Assembly: GCF_000724625.1 (NCBI RefSeq)
Contig: NZ_CP007139.1
Coordinates: forward strand, 186,001 to 250,000
From: Fimbriimonas ginsengisoli Gsoil 348
GTDB lineage: Bacteria; Armatimonadota; Fimbriimonadia; Fimbriimonadales; Fimbriimonadaceae
Length of the DNA: 64,000 bases
Direction of reading: 5' to 3'
Of this stretch, positions 7,094 through 16,378 are shown in pieces. The first letter of the stretch is position 1. Every line of letters starts with the position of its first letter. A program made the translations under genes and the position numbers. Under the pieces are notes generated by a model. The model saw only the letters and a program-made list of their open reading frames with translations. It was not told the origin of the DNA and made no database searches.

Positions 7094-8257
7094 ATGCCAA
7101 GGTATGTCCGTCTCGGGGAACTTCCCCACAAGCATCACACGCAATTTCGCCAGTCGAACGGCTCTCTCTACACGGAGCAACTCTTCTCCACTCGTGGGTT
7201 CAGCGGGCCGATGTCGACGATGTATCACATCAACCAGCCCACCGAAGTCTCGGGTTGGGAAGACAAAGGCTCGGTCGCTCCGCGCTACCTGGACGATGAA
7301 CCCCTAAGGCACCGGCACCTTAAAACCGCGCGTATGAAGCCGCACGGGGATTTCGTCAGCGGGCGGATCACCTTGATGGGAAACCAAGACGTAACCTGGT
7401 CGCAGGCGCTGGTCGCAGATCAGTTTCAGGGATTCTACAAGAACGCGGACGGGGACGAGTGCCTTTTCATACACGACGGGGAGGGGACGATGGAGTCGAT
7501 GTTCGGCACGATCGACTTCCATCCCGGCGACTACCTGGTGATCCCGCGAGGGACGATCTTCCGTTTGAATTTCAACTCGTTCCCGGTTCGGATGATAGCC
7601 GTCGTCTCGTTCGGGCCGATCGAAATCCCGCGTCGATACCGGAACGAATTCGGCCAGTTGCTGGAGCACGCCCCCTACAGCGAGCGGGACATCCGCCCGC
7701 CGAGCGAACTGATCACTCATGACAGCCGGAAACCAAACGACGTCCTAATCCGCGCCAGGAACCGGCACACGCTCTACCACTATCCGTACCATCCGTTCGA
7801 CGTGATCGGCTGGGACGGGTACGTCTTCCCGTTCGCGTTCAGCATTCACGATTTCTCACCCATCACCGGCAAGCTCCACATGCCGCCGCCGATCCACCAG
7901 ACATTCCAAGGGAACGGGTTCGTGGTCTGCTCGTTCTGCCCCCGGATGCTCGATTACCACCCGCACGCGATCGCGGTGCCTTACGCGCACTCCAACGTCG
8001 ACAGCGACGAGGTCCTCTACTACTGCAACGACAAATTCGGCTCGCGCAAAGGGATCGAAGAGGGCTCGATCACCCTCCACCCGCTGGGGATTCCCCATGG
8101 ACCGCAGCCGGGCGCGGTCGAGGCGTCGCTCGGGGCAACCAAGACAGAGGAGCTGGCCGTGATGGTCGACACGTTCCATCCGTTCAAGCTGACCAAGGAC
8201 GCCTTGGAGATCGAGGACCCGGATTACTGGAAGAGCTGGCAAACCAAGACCACCTAG
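7094..8257 (+). CDS. hmgA: Homogentisate 1,2-dioxygenase
   Basis: A 387-residue cupin-type Fe(II) dioxygenase that opens the homogentisate ring in tyrosine/phenylalanine breakdown, giving maleylacetoacetate. Supporting stretches are ECLFIHDGEGTMESMFGTI with a following GDYLVIPRGTIFRL (first cupin, ~residues 120-165), then in the second cupin YAHSNVDSDEVLYYCNDKFG (~300-320) and ITLHPLGIPHGPQPG (~330-345). These contain the His/Glu/His iron-ligand region of this family. The length matches the short bacterial form. AGGAGG lies 6 nt upstream of the ATG. No other homogentisate-pathway gene is adjacent. Confidence 0.9.
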   Translation: MPRYVRLGELPHKHHTQFRQSNGSLYTEQLFSTRGFSGPMSTMYHINQPTEVSGWEDKGSVAPRYLDDEPLRHRHLKTARMKPHGDFVSGRITLMGNQDVTWSQALVADQFQGFYKNADGDECLFIHDGEGTMESMFGTIDFHPGDYLVIPRGTIFRLNFNSFPVRMIAVVSFGPIEIPRRYRNEFGQLLEHAPYSERDIRPPSELITHDSRKPNDVLIRARNRHTLYHYPYHPFDVIGWDGYVFPFAFSIHDFSPITGKLHMPPPIHQTFQGNGFVVCSFCPRMLDYHPHAIAVPYAHSNVDSDEVLYYCNDKFGSRKGIEEGSITLHPLGIPHGPQPGAVEASLGATKTEELAVMVDTFHPFKLTKDALEIEDPDYWKSWQTKTT

Positions 8258-8260
8258 CTC

Positions 8261-8318
8261 CGAAAGCCCCCTCCTCGTCGATGTTTGTGCGATGAGGAGG
8301 GGGTTTGGGGGTGGAGAA
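8261..8318. repeat. Dispersed C/G-rich hairpin repeat, family A copy 2
   Basis: Almost identical to 4238-4293: AGCCCCCTCCTCGTCGATG, spacer, GATGAGGAGGGGG, then TTTGGGGGTGGAGAA. It begins 4 bp after the hmgA stop and probably acts as its terminator. Palindromes of a second type follow at about 8334-8396 (GGGCGAGACGCCC and GGAGCGGACGGGGACGTCC). Confidence 0.75.
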
Positions 8319-8433
8319 TTCCGGAAGGACGGCCGATGCCGGGCGAGACGCCCGTGGTCCGGGGAGCGGACGGGGACGTCCGCGCTCCGCTCCCTGGACC
8401 ACCCACTAATCGCTAACTCTGTATTCTCTATGC

Positions 8434-9969
8434 ATGTCCCGGTATATCCTTGCCCTCGATCAAGGAACGACCTCGTCGCGCGCCATTCTCTTTGACCGCG
8501 GCGGATCCCCGATTGCGACCGGACAGCGAGAGCTGCCTCAGCACTATCCGCATCTGAGCTGGGTCGAGCATGACCCAGAGGAGATCTGGGAGACCCAGAT
8601 CCAAGCCGCCAAAGAGGCGATCGCCAAAGCCGGCGCAAGCGCCGACGACATCGAGGCAATCGGAATCGCGAACCAGCGCGAAACCACTTTGCTATGGGAC
8701 CGGCGCACCGGCATTCCCGTCTATCCGGCAATCGTTTGGCAAGACCGTCGAACCTCTGATCGATGCGAAGAGCTCAAGGCCCAAGGGCTGGAGAACACAT
8801 ACATCGCCCGAACCGGGCTCCTCTTCGACAGTTATTTCTCCGCAACAAAAATCGAGTGGATTTTGAACAACGTCCGGAACGCACGGAAGCGGGCGGAGGC
8901 AGGCGAATTGGCCTTCGGCACGGTCGACAGCTACCTTATTTGGCGGCTGACCGGCGGTAAAGTGCACGCCACCGACCTCACCAACGCCAGCCGAACCCTC
9001 ATCTTTCACATCGATATGCTCGACTGGTCGGAGAAGCTGATGAGCTTTCTGGACCTGCCCAAGGGGATCTTGGCGGACATCGTTCCATCGACGGGGATCA
9101 TTGGCTATACCGATCCCGAGATCTTCGGCAAGCCGATCCCGATCGCCGGAGTTGCCGGGGACCAGCAAGCGGCGCTCTATGGCCAAGCGGGGTTCCGCCC
9201 CGGCGTCGCGAAGGCGACCTACGGCACAGGCTGCTTCCTGCTCCGCCACATCGGGGAGCAGGCGGTCATTTCGGAGAATCGGATACTCACGACGCCGGTG
9301 GCCTGCACGGATATCGAGAACGCGAGCTACGCCTTCGAGGGAAGCGTGTTCAACGCCGGATCGGCGATCCAATGGCTGCGCGATGGACTCGGGATCCTCT
9401 CCAGCGCCGACGAGTCAGAGGCGGTCGCGCGAACGGTTAAGGATAACGAAGGGGTTTACATGGTGCCGGCATTCACCGGCCTCGGCGCTCCGTATTGGGA
9501 TCCGGATGCCCGTGCGGCGATCGTCGGCCTCACCCGGGGGTCGACCCGCGCCCACGTCGTCCGTGCCGCTCTGGAGAGCATCGCCTACCAATGCAAAGAT
9601 GTGCTGGAGGCGATGGACGAGGAATGCGAGGTTCCGCTCCGAGAGCTGCGCGTGGACGGCGGCGCTTCGCGCAACGATTTCCTGATGCAGTTCCAAGCCA
9701 ACATCCTGGGAATACCCGTGGTGCGACCCAAGGTCACGGAGACGACCGCGCTCGGTGCGGCTTACTTAGCCGGTCTTGCGGTGGGATTCTGGTCTTCCGA
9801 GGAGGAGTTGGAGTCGCTCTGGAAAATCGATCGCCGCTTCGAGCCGGAGATGGACGAGTCCGAGCGGGAATCGCTTCACTTCATGTGGCAGGAAGCGGTC
9901 GGCCAGGTACGCGTTTCCAGCCCCGATTTCGACGTCGACGAAGACGAGCTCGGCGACGACTGGGCTTAA
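8434..9969 (+). CDS. glpK: Glycerol kinase
   Basis: A 511-residue FGGY-family kinase that phosphorylates glycerol to sn-glycerol 3-phosphate with ATP. The N-terminal phosphate loop is ILALDQGTTSSRAILFD. Other conserved blocks are IGIANQRETTLLWDR, AIVWQDRRTSDRC, AGVAGDQQAALYGQ, AKATYGTGCFLL and TTALGAAYLAGLAVGFW. Length is normal for GlpK. No good Shine-Dalgarno is seen before the ATG at 8434. No glpF or glpD is nearby. Confidence 0.95.
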   Translation: MSRYILALDQGTTSSRAILFDRGGSPIATGQRELPQHYPHLSWVEHDPEEIWETQIQAAKEAIAKAGASADDIEAIGIANQRETTLLWDRRTGIPVYPAIVWQDRRTSDRCEELKAQGLENTYIARTGLLFDSYFSATKIEWILNNVRNARKRAEAGELAFGTVDSYLIWRLTGGKVHATDLTNASRTLIFHIDMLDWSEKLMSFLDLPKGILADIVPSTGIIGYTDPEIFGKPIPIAGVAGDQQAALYGQAGFRPGVAKATYGTGCFLLRHIGEQAVISENRILTTPVACTDIENASYAFEGSVFNAGSAIQWLRDGLGILSSADESEAVARTVKDNEGVYMVPAFTGLGAPYWDPDARAAIVGLTRGSTRAHVVRAALESIAYQCKDVLEAMDEECEVPLRELRVDGGASRNDFLMQFQANILGIPVVRPKVTETTALGAAYLAGLAVGFWSSEEELESLWKIDRRFEPEMDESERESLHFMWQEAVGQVRVSSPDFDVDEDELGDDWA

Positions 9970-10446
9970 TTTCGCCGTATGATTGAGACTATGCTGCGCC
10001 GAACCCCTTTCCGAACAACGGCATCGCCCGATTGGGTGCGAAGACTCGTCAGCTTAATTACACGCTTCGTCCAGTCGATCCTGGGTCGGCGTGGCGCAAG
10101 TCCTGGCGATGCAGGCTCGACGGTCCCCGCGTATCCCAAGGATCCGGTCCCCGTCCTCGTAGGCCGCGCGGCTTGGCCAACTGAAGAGTGATTCTTTTTG
10201 GGCGCCGATGTTCGTGCGTTCACGTCCTTGAGGCTGCCAAGTGGAAGGAGTAGGGGGAGGATTCGGTCGCCCCTACAGGGCTCTGGGTTGTGGAGGTTCT
10301 CTTTACCAGGGCTTCGCCCCTCGCTTTAGGAGGTCGCCCGTTCCGGGCTGCGATTCGGACGCGGTTGTGCGACAGCTTCCCGGCGAGGGGTGTTAGCGGG
10401 GGGGATGGTCTGTTTCTGACTTTCCGATAGGTTTCGCGGTCCCTGC
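9970..10446. other. 477-bp stretch without a convincing gene; contains a repeat
   Basis: Short open frames exist on both strands but have poor codon use and no ribosome site. At 10316-10349 the sequence CGCTTTAGGAGGTCGCCCG then TTCCGGGCT matches 27871-27904 almost base for base, and weaker similarity extends about 40 bp upstream in both places. The segment is therefore at least partly a dispersed repeat (family C). Confidence 0.6.
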
Positions 10447-10893
10447 TCATGGATCGCGCCAGTTTTGGAGCTCGAGTCGGTGGCCAGCGGCAACTATGCG
10501 CGAGAAATGTTTGGTATTGGCGTTTACGAGGGTTAAGTTGTGAGTGATGGCGGTTGCCGCGATGAGACAATCGACCACGCCAATGGCGGTCCCAGCCAGG
10601 ACAAGGTCAGCGTTGATCACCCCAGCCAAGGCCATTACAGCTTGATCCGGGTAGATCACCTCAAACTGCGGTAAGGTTTCGTTCAGAAACTGCGAGATGG
10701 CGGCGTCGAGCCTCTTACGCCTTAAACCATCGACCACCTCCACGATAGTTAAAGCGCTCAATGTGAATTGCGGATATTCGCCTAGGTAGCGGATAGCCTG
10801 GTTTCGGGTGCTTTGCGCCCATGCAGTCTGCTGATGCTTCGGCGCGTTCAGCATGTCGAAATACGTGCTGCTATCGAGGAGCGCTTTAGGCAC
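10447..10893 (-). CDS. vapC: VapC-type PIN-domain toxin (second pair)
   Basis: A 148-residue PIN-domain protein. Candidate catalytic acids are Asp in ALLDSSTYFDM (~7), Glu in LTIVEVVDGLRRKR (~51), Asp in AIGVVDCLIAATAITHNLTL (~108), and the late NANTKHFSRI block where VapC toxins carry Asn/Asp before a conserved HF. It is a different subtype from the 4.3-kb toxin: FxxI-ending, longer and with no HRDPFDR. Its start overlaps the antitoxin end by 8 bp. Confidence 0.85.
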   Translation of the reverse strand: MPKALLDSSTYFDMLNAPKHQQTAWAQSTRNQAIRYLGEYPQFTLSALTIVEVVDGLRRKRLDAAISQFLNETLPQFEVIYPDQAVMALAGVINADLVLAGTAIGVVDCLIAATAITHNLTLVNANTKHFSRIVAAGHRLELQNWRDP

Positions 10894-11167
10894 GCGGGGT
10901 CAACTTCTCCGCCCTAATGCGGCGGCTGCCCCTCTTAATTTCGTCTACCGTATCATCCGGCAATTGCTGAAAGAGATCAACCCCCGGCACGAGTCGCTGA
11001 AATGTTTCCCAGTCGTTCCCTTGCCCAGATAATTTAACGGCTCTTGTGGACTTGCCCTTCAATGCCTCACGAATGAGCTTGGTGGCGGCTTCGGCCGGAG
11101 AAATGTGTTCCGTCTTGGCGTAAAGTTCCAGATCGCGCTTTACATTCGCGGGCAATTCAAAGCTCAT
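10886..11167 (-). CDS. Antitoxin partner of VapC (ribbon-helix-helix-like)
   Basis: A 93-residue protein. Its N-terminus MSFELPANVKRDLELYA followed by ISPAEAATKLIREAL fits a ribbon-helix-helix DNA-binding fold: a short strand and two helices. The charged tail ends GSRRIRAEKLTPRA. Position and 8-bp overlap with the PIN gene make the antitoxin role likely. The minus-strand upstream A/T-rich block at about 11173-11182 (TAATATAAAG) could be the -10 region. Confidence 0.75.
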   Translation of the reverse strand: MSFELPANVKRDLELYAKTEHISPAEAATKLIREALKGKSTRAVKLSGQGNDWETFQRLVPGVDLFQQLPDDTVDEIKRGSRRIRAEKLTPRA

Positions 11168-11232
11168 GGTTTCTGCTTTATATTATGGCTTCCATGTGGA
11201 AATCTGCTCCTCACACCTCTTGGCATCGGTCG

Positions 11233-14200
11233 CTAGAGGGGCTTCTTTGCCGTAGCGGCGGAAGAAAGGGGTTCTGGGGTTCGATGCTCTAGATAGTCGA
11301 CGACAAGCGGCAGTAGCCGGTTGGCGAGGCTGAATTTGAGCATGGCGCCGCCGGTGTTGGTGTCGCGCATGAAGAAGTAGCCGGTGACGGTTTTTCCGGG
11401 GACGAAGGCGCCGTTTTGGAAGCGGCCGATGGTGAACATGAGCGATTCGCTGTCGATCTCTTCGCCCAGGGTGCCGGTTTTCATGATCGCACGGTAACCC
11501 TTGAAGTCGACTTGTATCGACTTCGCGGTGCCCGAGATGTGCACTCGCTCCAGCGGAGTCAGCAGCGCTTTCTCCCGCCACGGACCGAGCGAGATCGGGG
11601 CGGGCATCAGCGGGAAGTGCGGCTCCAACCCCTGTTCCAAGCGGGCGGAAACGCGTAAACCGGTCGAGAGGCGGGCGAACGCCTCGGCCATGGAGACGTT
11701 GTTCCACACCGACTGGGCTCCGCCGATGAGCGAGGTCAACAGCTCTTGCTTTACCGAGTGCATCGAGTCGCACTCGTACAGCACACGGCGCGGGACGACT
11801 TCGCTGGCAAAGGTCGGCATGTGGGCGTCCGCTTGCCAGGCGAGAGTCGGCAGGAAGCTCGCCATGCGTTGGTGCACCGCTTCCGACTCGGTCGTCTTAT
11901 TCGGCGGAATCTGCACGTCGTAAAGCTCGGACAGGCCCTGGAACAGCAACGTATCGCTCAGATTCGTCCGCGGCACCCACCCCCCGGTTCGAGGCTCGCG
12001 GGAGACGACGCGGTTGGGGGAGTTCAGCAGATTGATTCGGTACGGCTTGCCTTCGAGGGTGATGTCGGCGTTTGCGGCGTCGGGTACGAGCGTGGTCTTC
12101 AGTTCGTCCGTCGACTCGACCAGACCGAGCGCACCGATAACGCAGGCGGGCCAGGTGCGAGACTGGGTCAGGAATTCCGACATCGTGACCGAACCGGCGG
12201 GCGGGTAGGGCGCGGTCGGAGTCTCCAGCGGAATGCCGCCGAGGTTGTCGTGTTCCAGCGTTCGGTTGTGAACGACGGCGTCCTCCAAGTGATATTTCGG
12301 CAACAGCTTGACCGCCATCGTGGAGAAGGTCAGCGGCTTTATCGTCGAACCGATCACGTGGTTTTCGAAGTTCCAATTACGCAGCAGCTTGCCGCGCCGG
12401 ATCGGGCCGCTCCGGCCGAAGTCATCCTCATACAGGTCCGACGTAGGATCGACGTGCGGGAACGACGGAAGCGCCAGCACATCTCCCTTGAACGTGTCGA
12501 TAAGCGTCATCGACACCGGCTTCGTCCGTTCCGGGTCTTCCAGCTTCCAGTTCAGGCCGCTTCGCGGCGACTGCTGCAGGCACCAGGAGCGCAGAGCGTC
12601 CTGAAGCCGCCGATGCAGGCCGAGGTCCAACGTTAGCTTCAGGTCGTCTTTCGGCTTGACTTCGTCGCCCACGCGGCCGAGATTGGCCACCATGCCGAAC
12701 GAGGGACCACCGGGGAAGACGCGGCGGTATGCGCCGTTTCGCCAGCGGACGAACGCCAGCGGTTCGGCCTGAGTTCCGAGGTAAATCAGGTTGTATCGTC
12801 GCGGGCTTCGGCCGGTGCGGTCTTCTATGGACACGAGGTCGTTCGGCTGGAGCTGCAGCCCGGCATCCGGCACCGGCTTCCCTTCAACGAAAACGCCCCA
12901 ACCGCGCTCGCGGGGAAGCGACTGCGGGATACGGGCCTTGAGGGTGACGAACGTTTTTTTGCCGACCTTACGGCGGCGATACTCGGCGAACTCCACGCGG
13001 CCGAACGGAGAACGGGCGGCGAGAATCGCCGCGTTCGCCCGGGTCACGGGTTGGGCGGAGTCGATCCAGACCACCTCGGGGAATCCGCCTTGGTTTAGCG
13101 AGAGGCTGAGCGGGCTGCTGAGCATGTAGAGCCGGGGGGCCTCTTCACCCGCACCGGCGGCGAGGATGCTCTTACGCCACGGGATTCCCTGTCCGCGTTT
13201 GTACGGCGACGACAGGTGGAAATAGGCACGGTTGACCTCCAGGTCAAACGAGCCGGCCGCATTCGGCTGGATGTAGTAGAGTCCCGCCTGCGGGTCCGAT
13301 TTGTCGGCACGGAAATTGAATTCCCGGATCGCCTCTTTCTCGATCGGGCTGAGCCCGGGCACGGACTCCGGGTCGATGTGCCCGCTGTCCGAAAGCTTCA
13401 CTTGTCCCTGCTCCACCCGCTTCACGACCTGGCGCATTACCTCCGGAGCATCGAGATCCTGGGTGAAGGAGACCGGCATCCCGATGCCTGCGCGGGCGAC
13501 GCCGAGCCAAAGAAGCCCGGAACCAACCCCGAATGCGGTGAAGAGCCAAGAACCCGCCTTCGGTGGCACGTTGGCCCCCCGCGGCCGCCGCTTGAGGAGG
13601 ACGGAAGCGATGGTAAGGAGCACGAGCCCTTGCAGAACGTCGCCTTGCGAGTAGAGCGACAGGAGCGGCAGGTTTTGACCGGTGAACGGGAGCGATCCGG
13701 TGTTGGCGGCCGCCATGTACAGTCCGTTTGCCGCAAAGAAGCCTCCGATCGCCGCGAGCGGCACGAACATCCACGATCCATCGCGCCTCGCGCTGGCGGC
13801 GCCGGCAAAGCAGGCGGCCATGATGACCATGTATAGCGCCGTCAACCAAGCGCCCGCCCACGGCCCGAACTCGCCGAGCACGTAGATCGAGTACGTCGTG
13901 TCGGTCATGGAGGTCGGGTATTTCAGCGCCACCTTAGATAGCGGGGCGCCGCCGTATCCCGGGTTCTTGTCCGACGCGCCGACGGCGGCGTAGAGGAGCA
14001 TCTGCCATTGCTGCTCGCGGTTGTTCCGGTATTGGGTGGCCTCCAAATGCTCGGTGCGAGCCGGATTCAGCAGCATCTCCGGGTCGAGGTCGTCGAGGCT
14101 CGCGAGCCGGTAGGCCACGGTTCCGTTGAACGTCTCGAAGTGCTGGATGAAGAACCGGCGGTTCAGGCTGAGAGCGACCAACGCCAGAAGCGCAACGCCC

Positions 14201-16236
14201 AGGGCAATCGCCACGCCCGAGGTGAAACCACGCGGAGAACGCTTGGTTTGCAACGCGCGGAAAGGGAGCCAGGCCACCAAAAGAGCGAGGCCGATGGAGA
14301 GGCCATACACGAGAGCGCCGTTATCGCCGACCGCCAGCACGTTCATCGCCAGTGCGAGCAGATTCAGAACGACGAAAAATGTAAGGCCGCGGCGGTGCCA
14401 AAGCCCGATTTGCTTCCCTTCGGCTGGAGACGTGTCTTTTCGGGCCGCGACGGCAAGTGCGAATGCCACGAAACCGGCGATAAGTAGAAGATGGGTCCAG
14501 ATACTGGTGCGAATCCCGAACAGATCGTTTCGGGTGCCAAAGATCCGGGCGAGGATCGGCGCAAGCATTCCTAGCGCCGGGAGGACCAAACAGATCCGGT
14601 CGAACGGCAGGCCGAGGAACTGCTTGCGGGTTCCTTCGAGTTGCCGCTGCTTTACTACCGGCAGGTAGCGGAGCCGTGCCAGCGCCATCGCGGCCGGAAT
14701 GGCGACAAGGGCAAAGAGCGATACGCGGAGCGCCTTGTGAAAACTGACGAGCTCGCTGAGGGTCGCATCATCGGGCGGTAGGAGGGAGCACCGGTAGGCG
14801 AGCAGCAGGCGGACAGTGAGCAGGGCGACGGTTCCCACCCACAAGAATGCCCAGGCCACATCTCCGCGACCGACGGGGCGAGCCCGCCACCACAGGGCGA
14901 GGCCGAACAGAACTCCCAGCCCGGCAAACGCAAATAGGGCGAGGCGACCGGCTCCGGGAACGGAAGGTTTATCGACATGAAACCTGGCCTCGATTCCCTG
15001 CTGAAGGTCGCCGAGGTAGACCGGGGCATCGTCGCCGTGGCTCCGTTCCGAGACGCCATCCTGCACCGTCATCCCGGCAGAATCGGGTCGGGCGAGCGCC
15101 TTCGCGTAGAACGGGTGGTTATCGTTTCCGGTGGGAAAGACGAATCCGTCCATCGGCACCATGTCGCGTCCGGACGTCATGAGGAACGACTGCTCGGGAT
15201 CCGCGGGCTTTGCTTTGGGGGGCAGCGGGTACGAGACCGGAACTTCGAATTCGGCCACTAAACGCGATTCGTCGATCTTCGCCGGCAGTTTCAGGGCGAA
15301 CCGTTGCGAACCGGTGAAACCGAAGGAGAGGGTCGCGTCCTGAGTGGCGGGGATCTCCGAGGGGGCGGTTGCGGCTCTCAAGTCCAACGGTTTGTCGTTC
15401 CGAAGAACTTGGACGCCGTCGTCGGCCAGAGCCGGGTCAATGAGCACGCCGATCTTCGATCCTGAGTCTCCCTTTCTCTCCCTGACGACACAGACATCGC
15501 CGAGCATCGACCACGGGTCGACGTCCGTGCCGGCTTGGAGGGCGAGTGGGACATTGGAAGCCGGGAATCGAGTCGCTAGTCCGGCGGCTTGGAGAAGGGT
15601 GGTGAGGCGGGCGCCCTCTCGCAACTGACGGGCGGCAAGTTGGATGGTCTTCGGGTTTGCGGAGTCGCGATAGCCGATCTTCAGCGAGTCCCCGTCCCCT
15701 TCCAGGGTGACGGCGATGAACCGCTCGGGTTCTTTTCGTGAGGTTCGGAAGGTGAACTGGTACGTATCGTTCCGCTGCAACCATCCCCCGGGGATTCCAT
15801 TGACGATCTTTCCATCGATACGGACCGGGGTGTCGATATTCGGACCCTCAACCCGCCAGCTCTTGATCGCGCCGTTCGCCGCATCGGCGATGAGTCTTAC
15901 CCGCTGGCCCGCGCCAAGTCCGGGGATTTGGAATCCGTCGCGCTCGACGGCGTCGGACCGGATCGGATCGCCCGTGAACGTTAGCGCCGGCTTCGAGCCT
16001 TCGGGCGCTCGGGTGTAGAGGCCGACCTGCTGAATACGGGCGAGAGCACGAGCGGGAATGCGAGGGGAGCCGCCGGGTCCGAGTCCCATGTAACCGGCAA
16101 CGGTGATCCCGAGGAGCAGGAGCGATACCGCGCCGAATAGCGTTAGCACCCCCCGCGCCAGCCCAGACGCCTCGTCGTCTTCCCATGGCCGCACCGCCAC
16201 CGCGATGAACGCGAGCACGACGAGACCGATGAACAA
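11233..16236 (-). CDS. SEDS glycosyltransferase fused to class B PBP transpeptidase
   Basis: A 1667-residue membrane protein joining both enzymes of septal or lateral peptidoglycan synthesis. Residues 1-50 hold two hydrophobic segments; ~60-425 is a beta-rich extracytoplasmic region of unknown fold. Residues ~428-900 are multi-helix SEDS (RodA/FtsW/SpoVE-like) with YPTSMTDTTYSIYVLGEFG and TGSLPFTGQNLPLLSLYSQG; Asp779 in TDTTYS matches the catalytic Asp of RodA HTDFIF. Residues ~1190-1667 are a penicillin-binding transpeptidase: LDLGLHRRLQDAL, VLALPSFPHVDP, active Ser1297 in GSTIK (SxxK) and MKTGT at 1585-1589 (KTG). The SxN motif is non-standard; a candidate is Ser1359 in QSRT. No GT51 domain is seen. 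It is the last gene of an apparent three-gene leftward operon. Confidence 0.85.
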   Translation of the reverse strand: MFIGLVVLAFIAVAVRPWEDDEASGLARGVLTLFGAVSLLLLGITVAGYMGLGPGGSPRIPARALARIQQVGLYTRAPEGSKPALTFTGDPIRSDAVERDGFQIPGLGAGQRVRLIADAANGAIKSWRVEGPNIDTPVRIDGKIVNGIPGGWLQRNDTYQFTFRTSRKEPERFIAVTLEGDGDSLKIGYRDSANPKTIQLAARQLREGARLTTLLQAAGLATRFPASNVPLALQAGTDVDPWSMLGDVCVVRERKGDSGSKIGVLIDPALADDGVQVLRNDKPLDLRAATAPSEIPATQDATLSFGFTGSQRFALKLPAKIDESRLVAEFEVPVSYPLPPKAKPADPEQSFLMTSGRDMVPMDGFVFPTGNDNHPFYAKALARPDSAGMTVQDGVSERSHGDDAPVYLGDLQQGIEARFHVDKPSVPGAGRLALFAFAGLGVLFGLALWWRARPVGRGDVAWAFLWVGTVALLTVRLLLAYRCSLLPPDDATLSELVSFHKALRVSLFALVAIPAAMALARLRYLPVVKQRQLEGTRKQFLGLPFDRICLVLPALGMLAPILARIFGTRNDLFGIRTSIWTHLLLIAGFVAFALAVAARKDTSPAEGKQIGLWHRRGLTFFVVLNLLALAMNVLAVGDNGALVYGLSIGLALLVAWLPFRALQTKRSPRGFTSGVAIALGVALLALVALSLNRRFFIQHFETFNGTVAYRLASLDDLDPEMLLNPARTEHLEATQYRNNREQQWQMLLYAAVGASDKNPGYGGAPLSKVALKYPTSMTDTTYSIYVLGEFGPWAGAWLTALYMVIMAACFAGAASARRDGSWMFVPLAAIGGFFAANGLYMAAANTGSLPFTGQNLPLLSLYSQGDVLQGLVLLTIASVLLKRRPRGANVPPKAGSWLFTAFGVGSGLLWLGVARAGIGMPVSFTQDLDAPEVMRQVVKRVEQGQVKLSDSGHIDPESVPGLSPIEKEAIREFNFRADKSDPQAGLYYIQPNAAGSFDLEVNRAYFHLSSPYKRGQGIPWRKSILAAGAGEEAPRLYMLSSPLSLSLNQGGFPEVVWIDSAQPVTRANAAILAARSPFGRVEFAEYRRRKVGKKTFVTLKARIPQSLPRERGWGVFVEGKPVPDAGLQLQPNDLVSIEDRTGRSPRRYNLIYLGTQAEPLAFVRWRNGAYRRVFPGGPSFGMVANLGRVGDEVKPKDDLKLTLDLGLHRRLQDALRSWCLQQSPRSGLNWKLEDPERTKPVSMTLIDTFKGDVLALPSFPHVDPTSDLYEDDFGRSGPIRRGKLLRNWNFENHVIGSTIKPLTFSTMAVKLLPKYHLEDAVVHNRTLEHDNLGGIPLETPTAPYPPAGSVTMSEFLTQSRTWPACVIGALGLVESTDELKTTLVPDAANADITLEGKPYRINLLNSPNRVVSREPRTGGWVPRTNLSDTLLFQGLSELYDVQIPPNKTTESEAVHQRMASFLPTLAWQADAHMPTFASEVVPRRVLYECDSMHSVKQELLTSLIGGAQSVWNNVSMAEAFARLSTGLRVSARLEQGLEPHFPLMPAPISLGPWREKALLTPLERVHISGTAKSIQVDFKGYRAIMKTGTLGEEIDSESLMFTIGRFQNGAFVPGKTVTGYFFMRDTNTGGAMLKFSLANRLLPLVVDYLEHRTPEPLSSAATAKKPL

Positions 16237-16355
16237 GATGGCGGCGAGACAGAAAGTCAGACTGATCGGTTTTCCTCCGTAGGCCCGCCTACGTCTTGGC
16301 TAGACAGGGCGTTGCGAATCTCTTTTTGGGCCCCCAGTCGATGATAAGAAAGGCC

Positions 16356-16378
16356 CATCGGCTGGGAGCCGAAGCTAC
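16356..16378. repeat. Palindrome family D overlapping a stop codon
   Basis: CATCGGCTGGGAGCCGAAGCTAC. The stop codon TAG of the upstream coiled-coil gene (16375-16377) is formed by the CTA at the end of this repeat. Other copies: 18064-18086, 22772-22794, 28055-28077, 57824-57846 and a variant at 44265-44288. Confidence 0.75.

Noticed and set aside
6971-7228. Minus-strand 85-codon frame with a hydrophobic stretch opposite the start of hmgA
   Set aside because: The hydrophobic part lies in the hmgA upstream region and the rest is antisense to conserved HmgA residues; no ribosome site.
9979-10191. 70-codon plus-strand frame after glpK
   Set aside because: Poor codon bias, overlapping equally poor minus-strand frame, no recognisable features; treated as non-coding.
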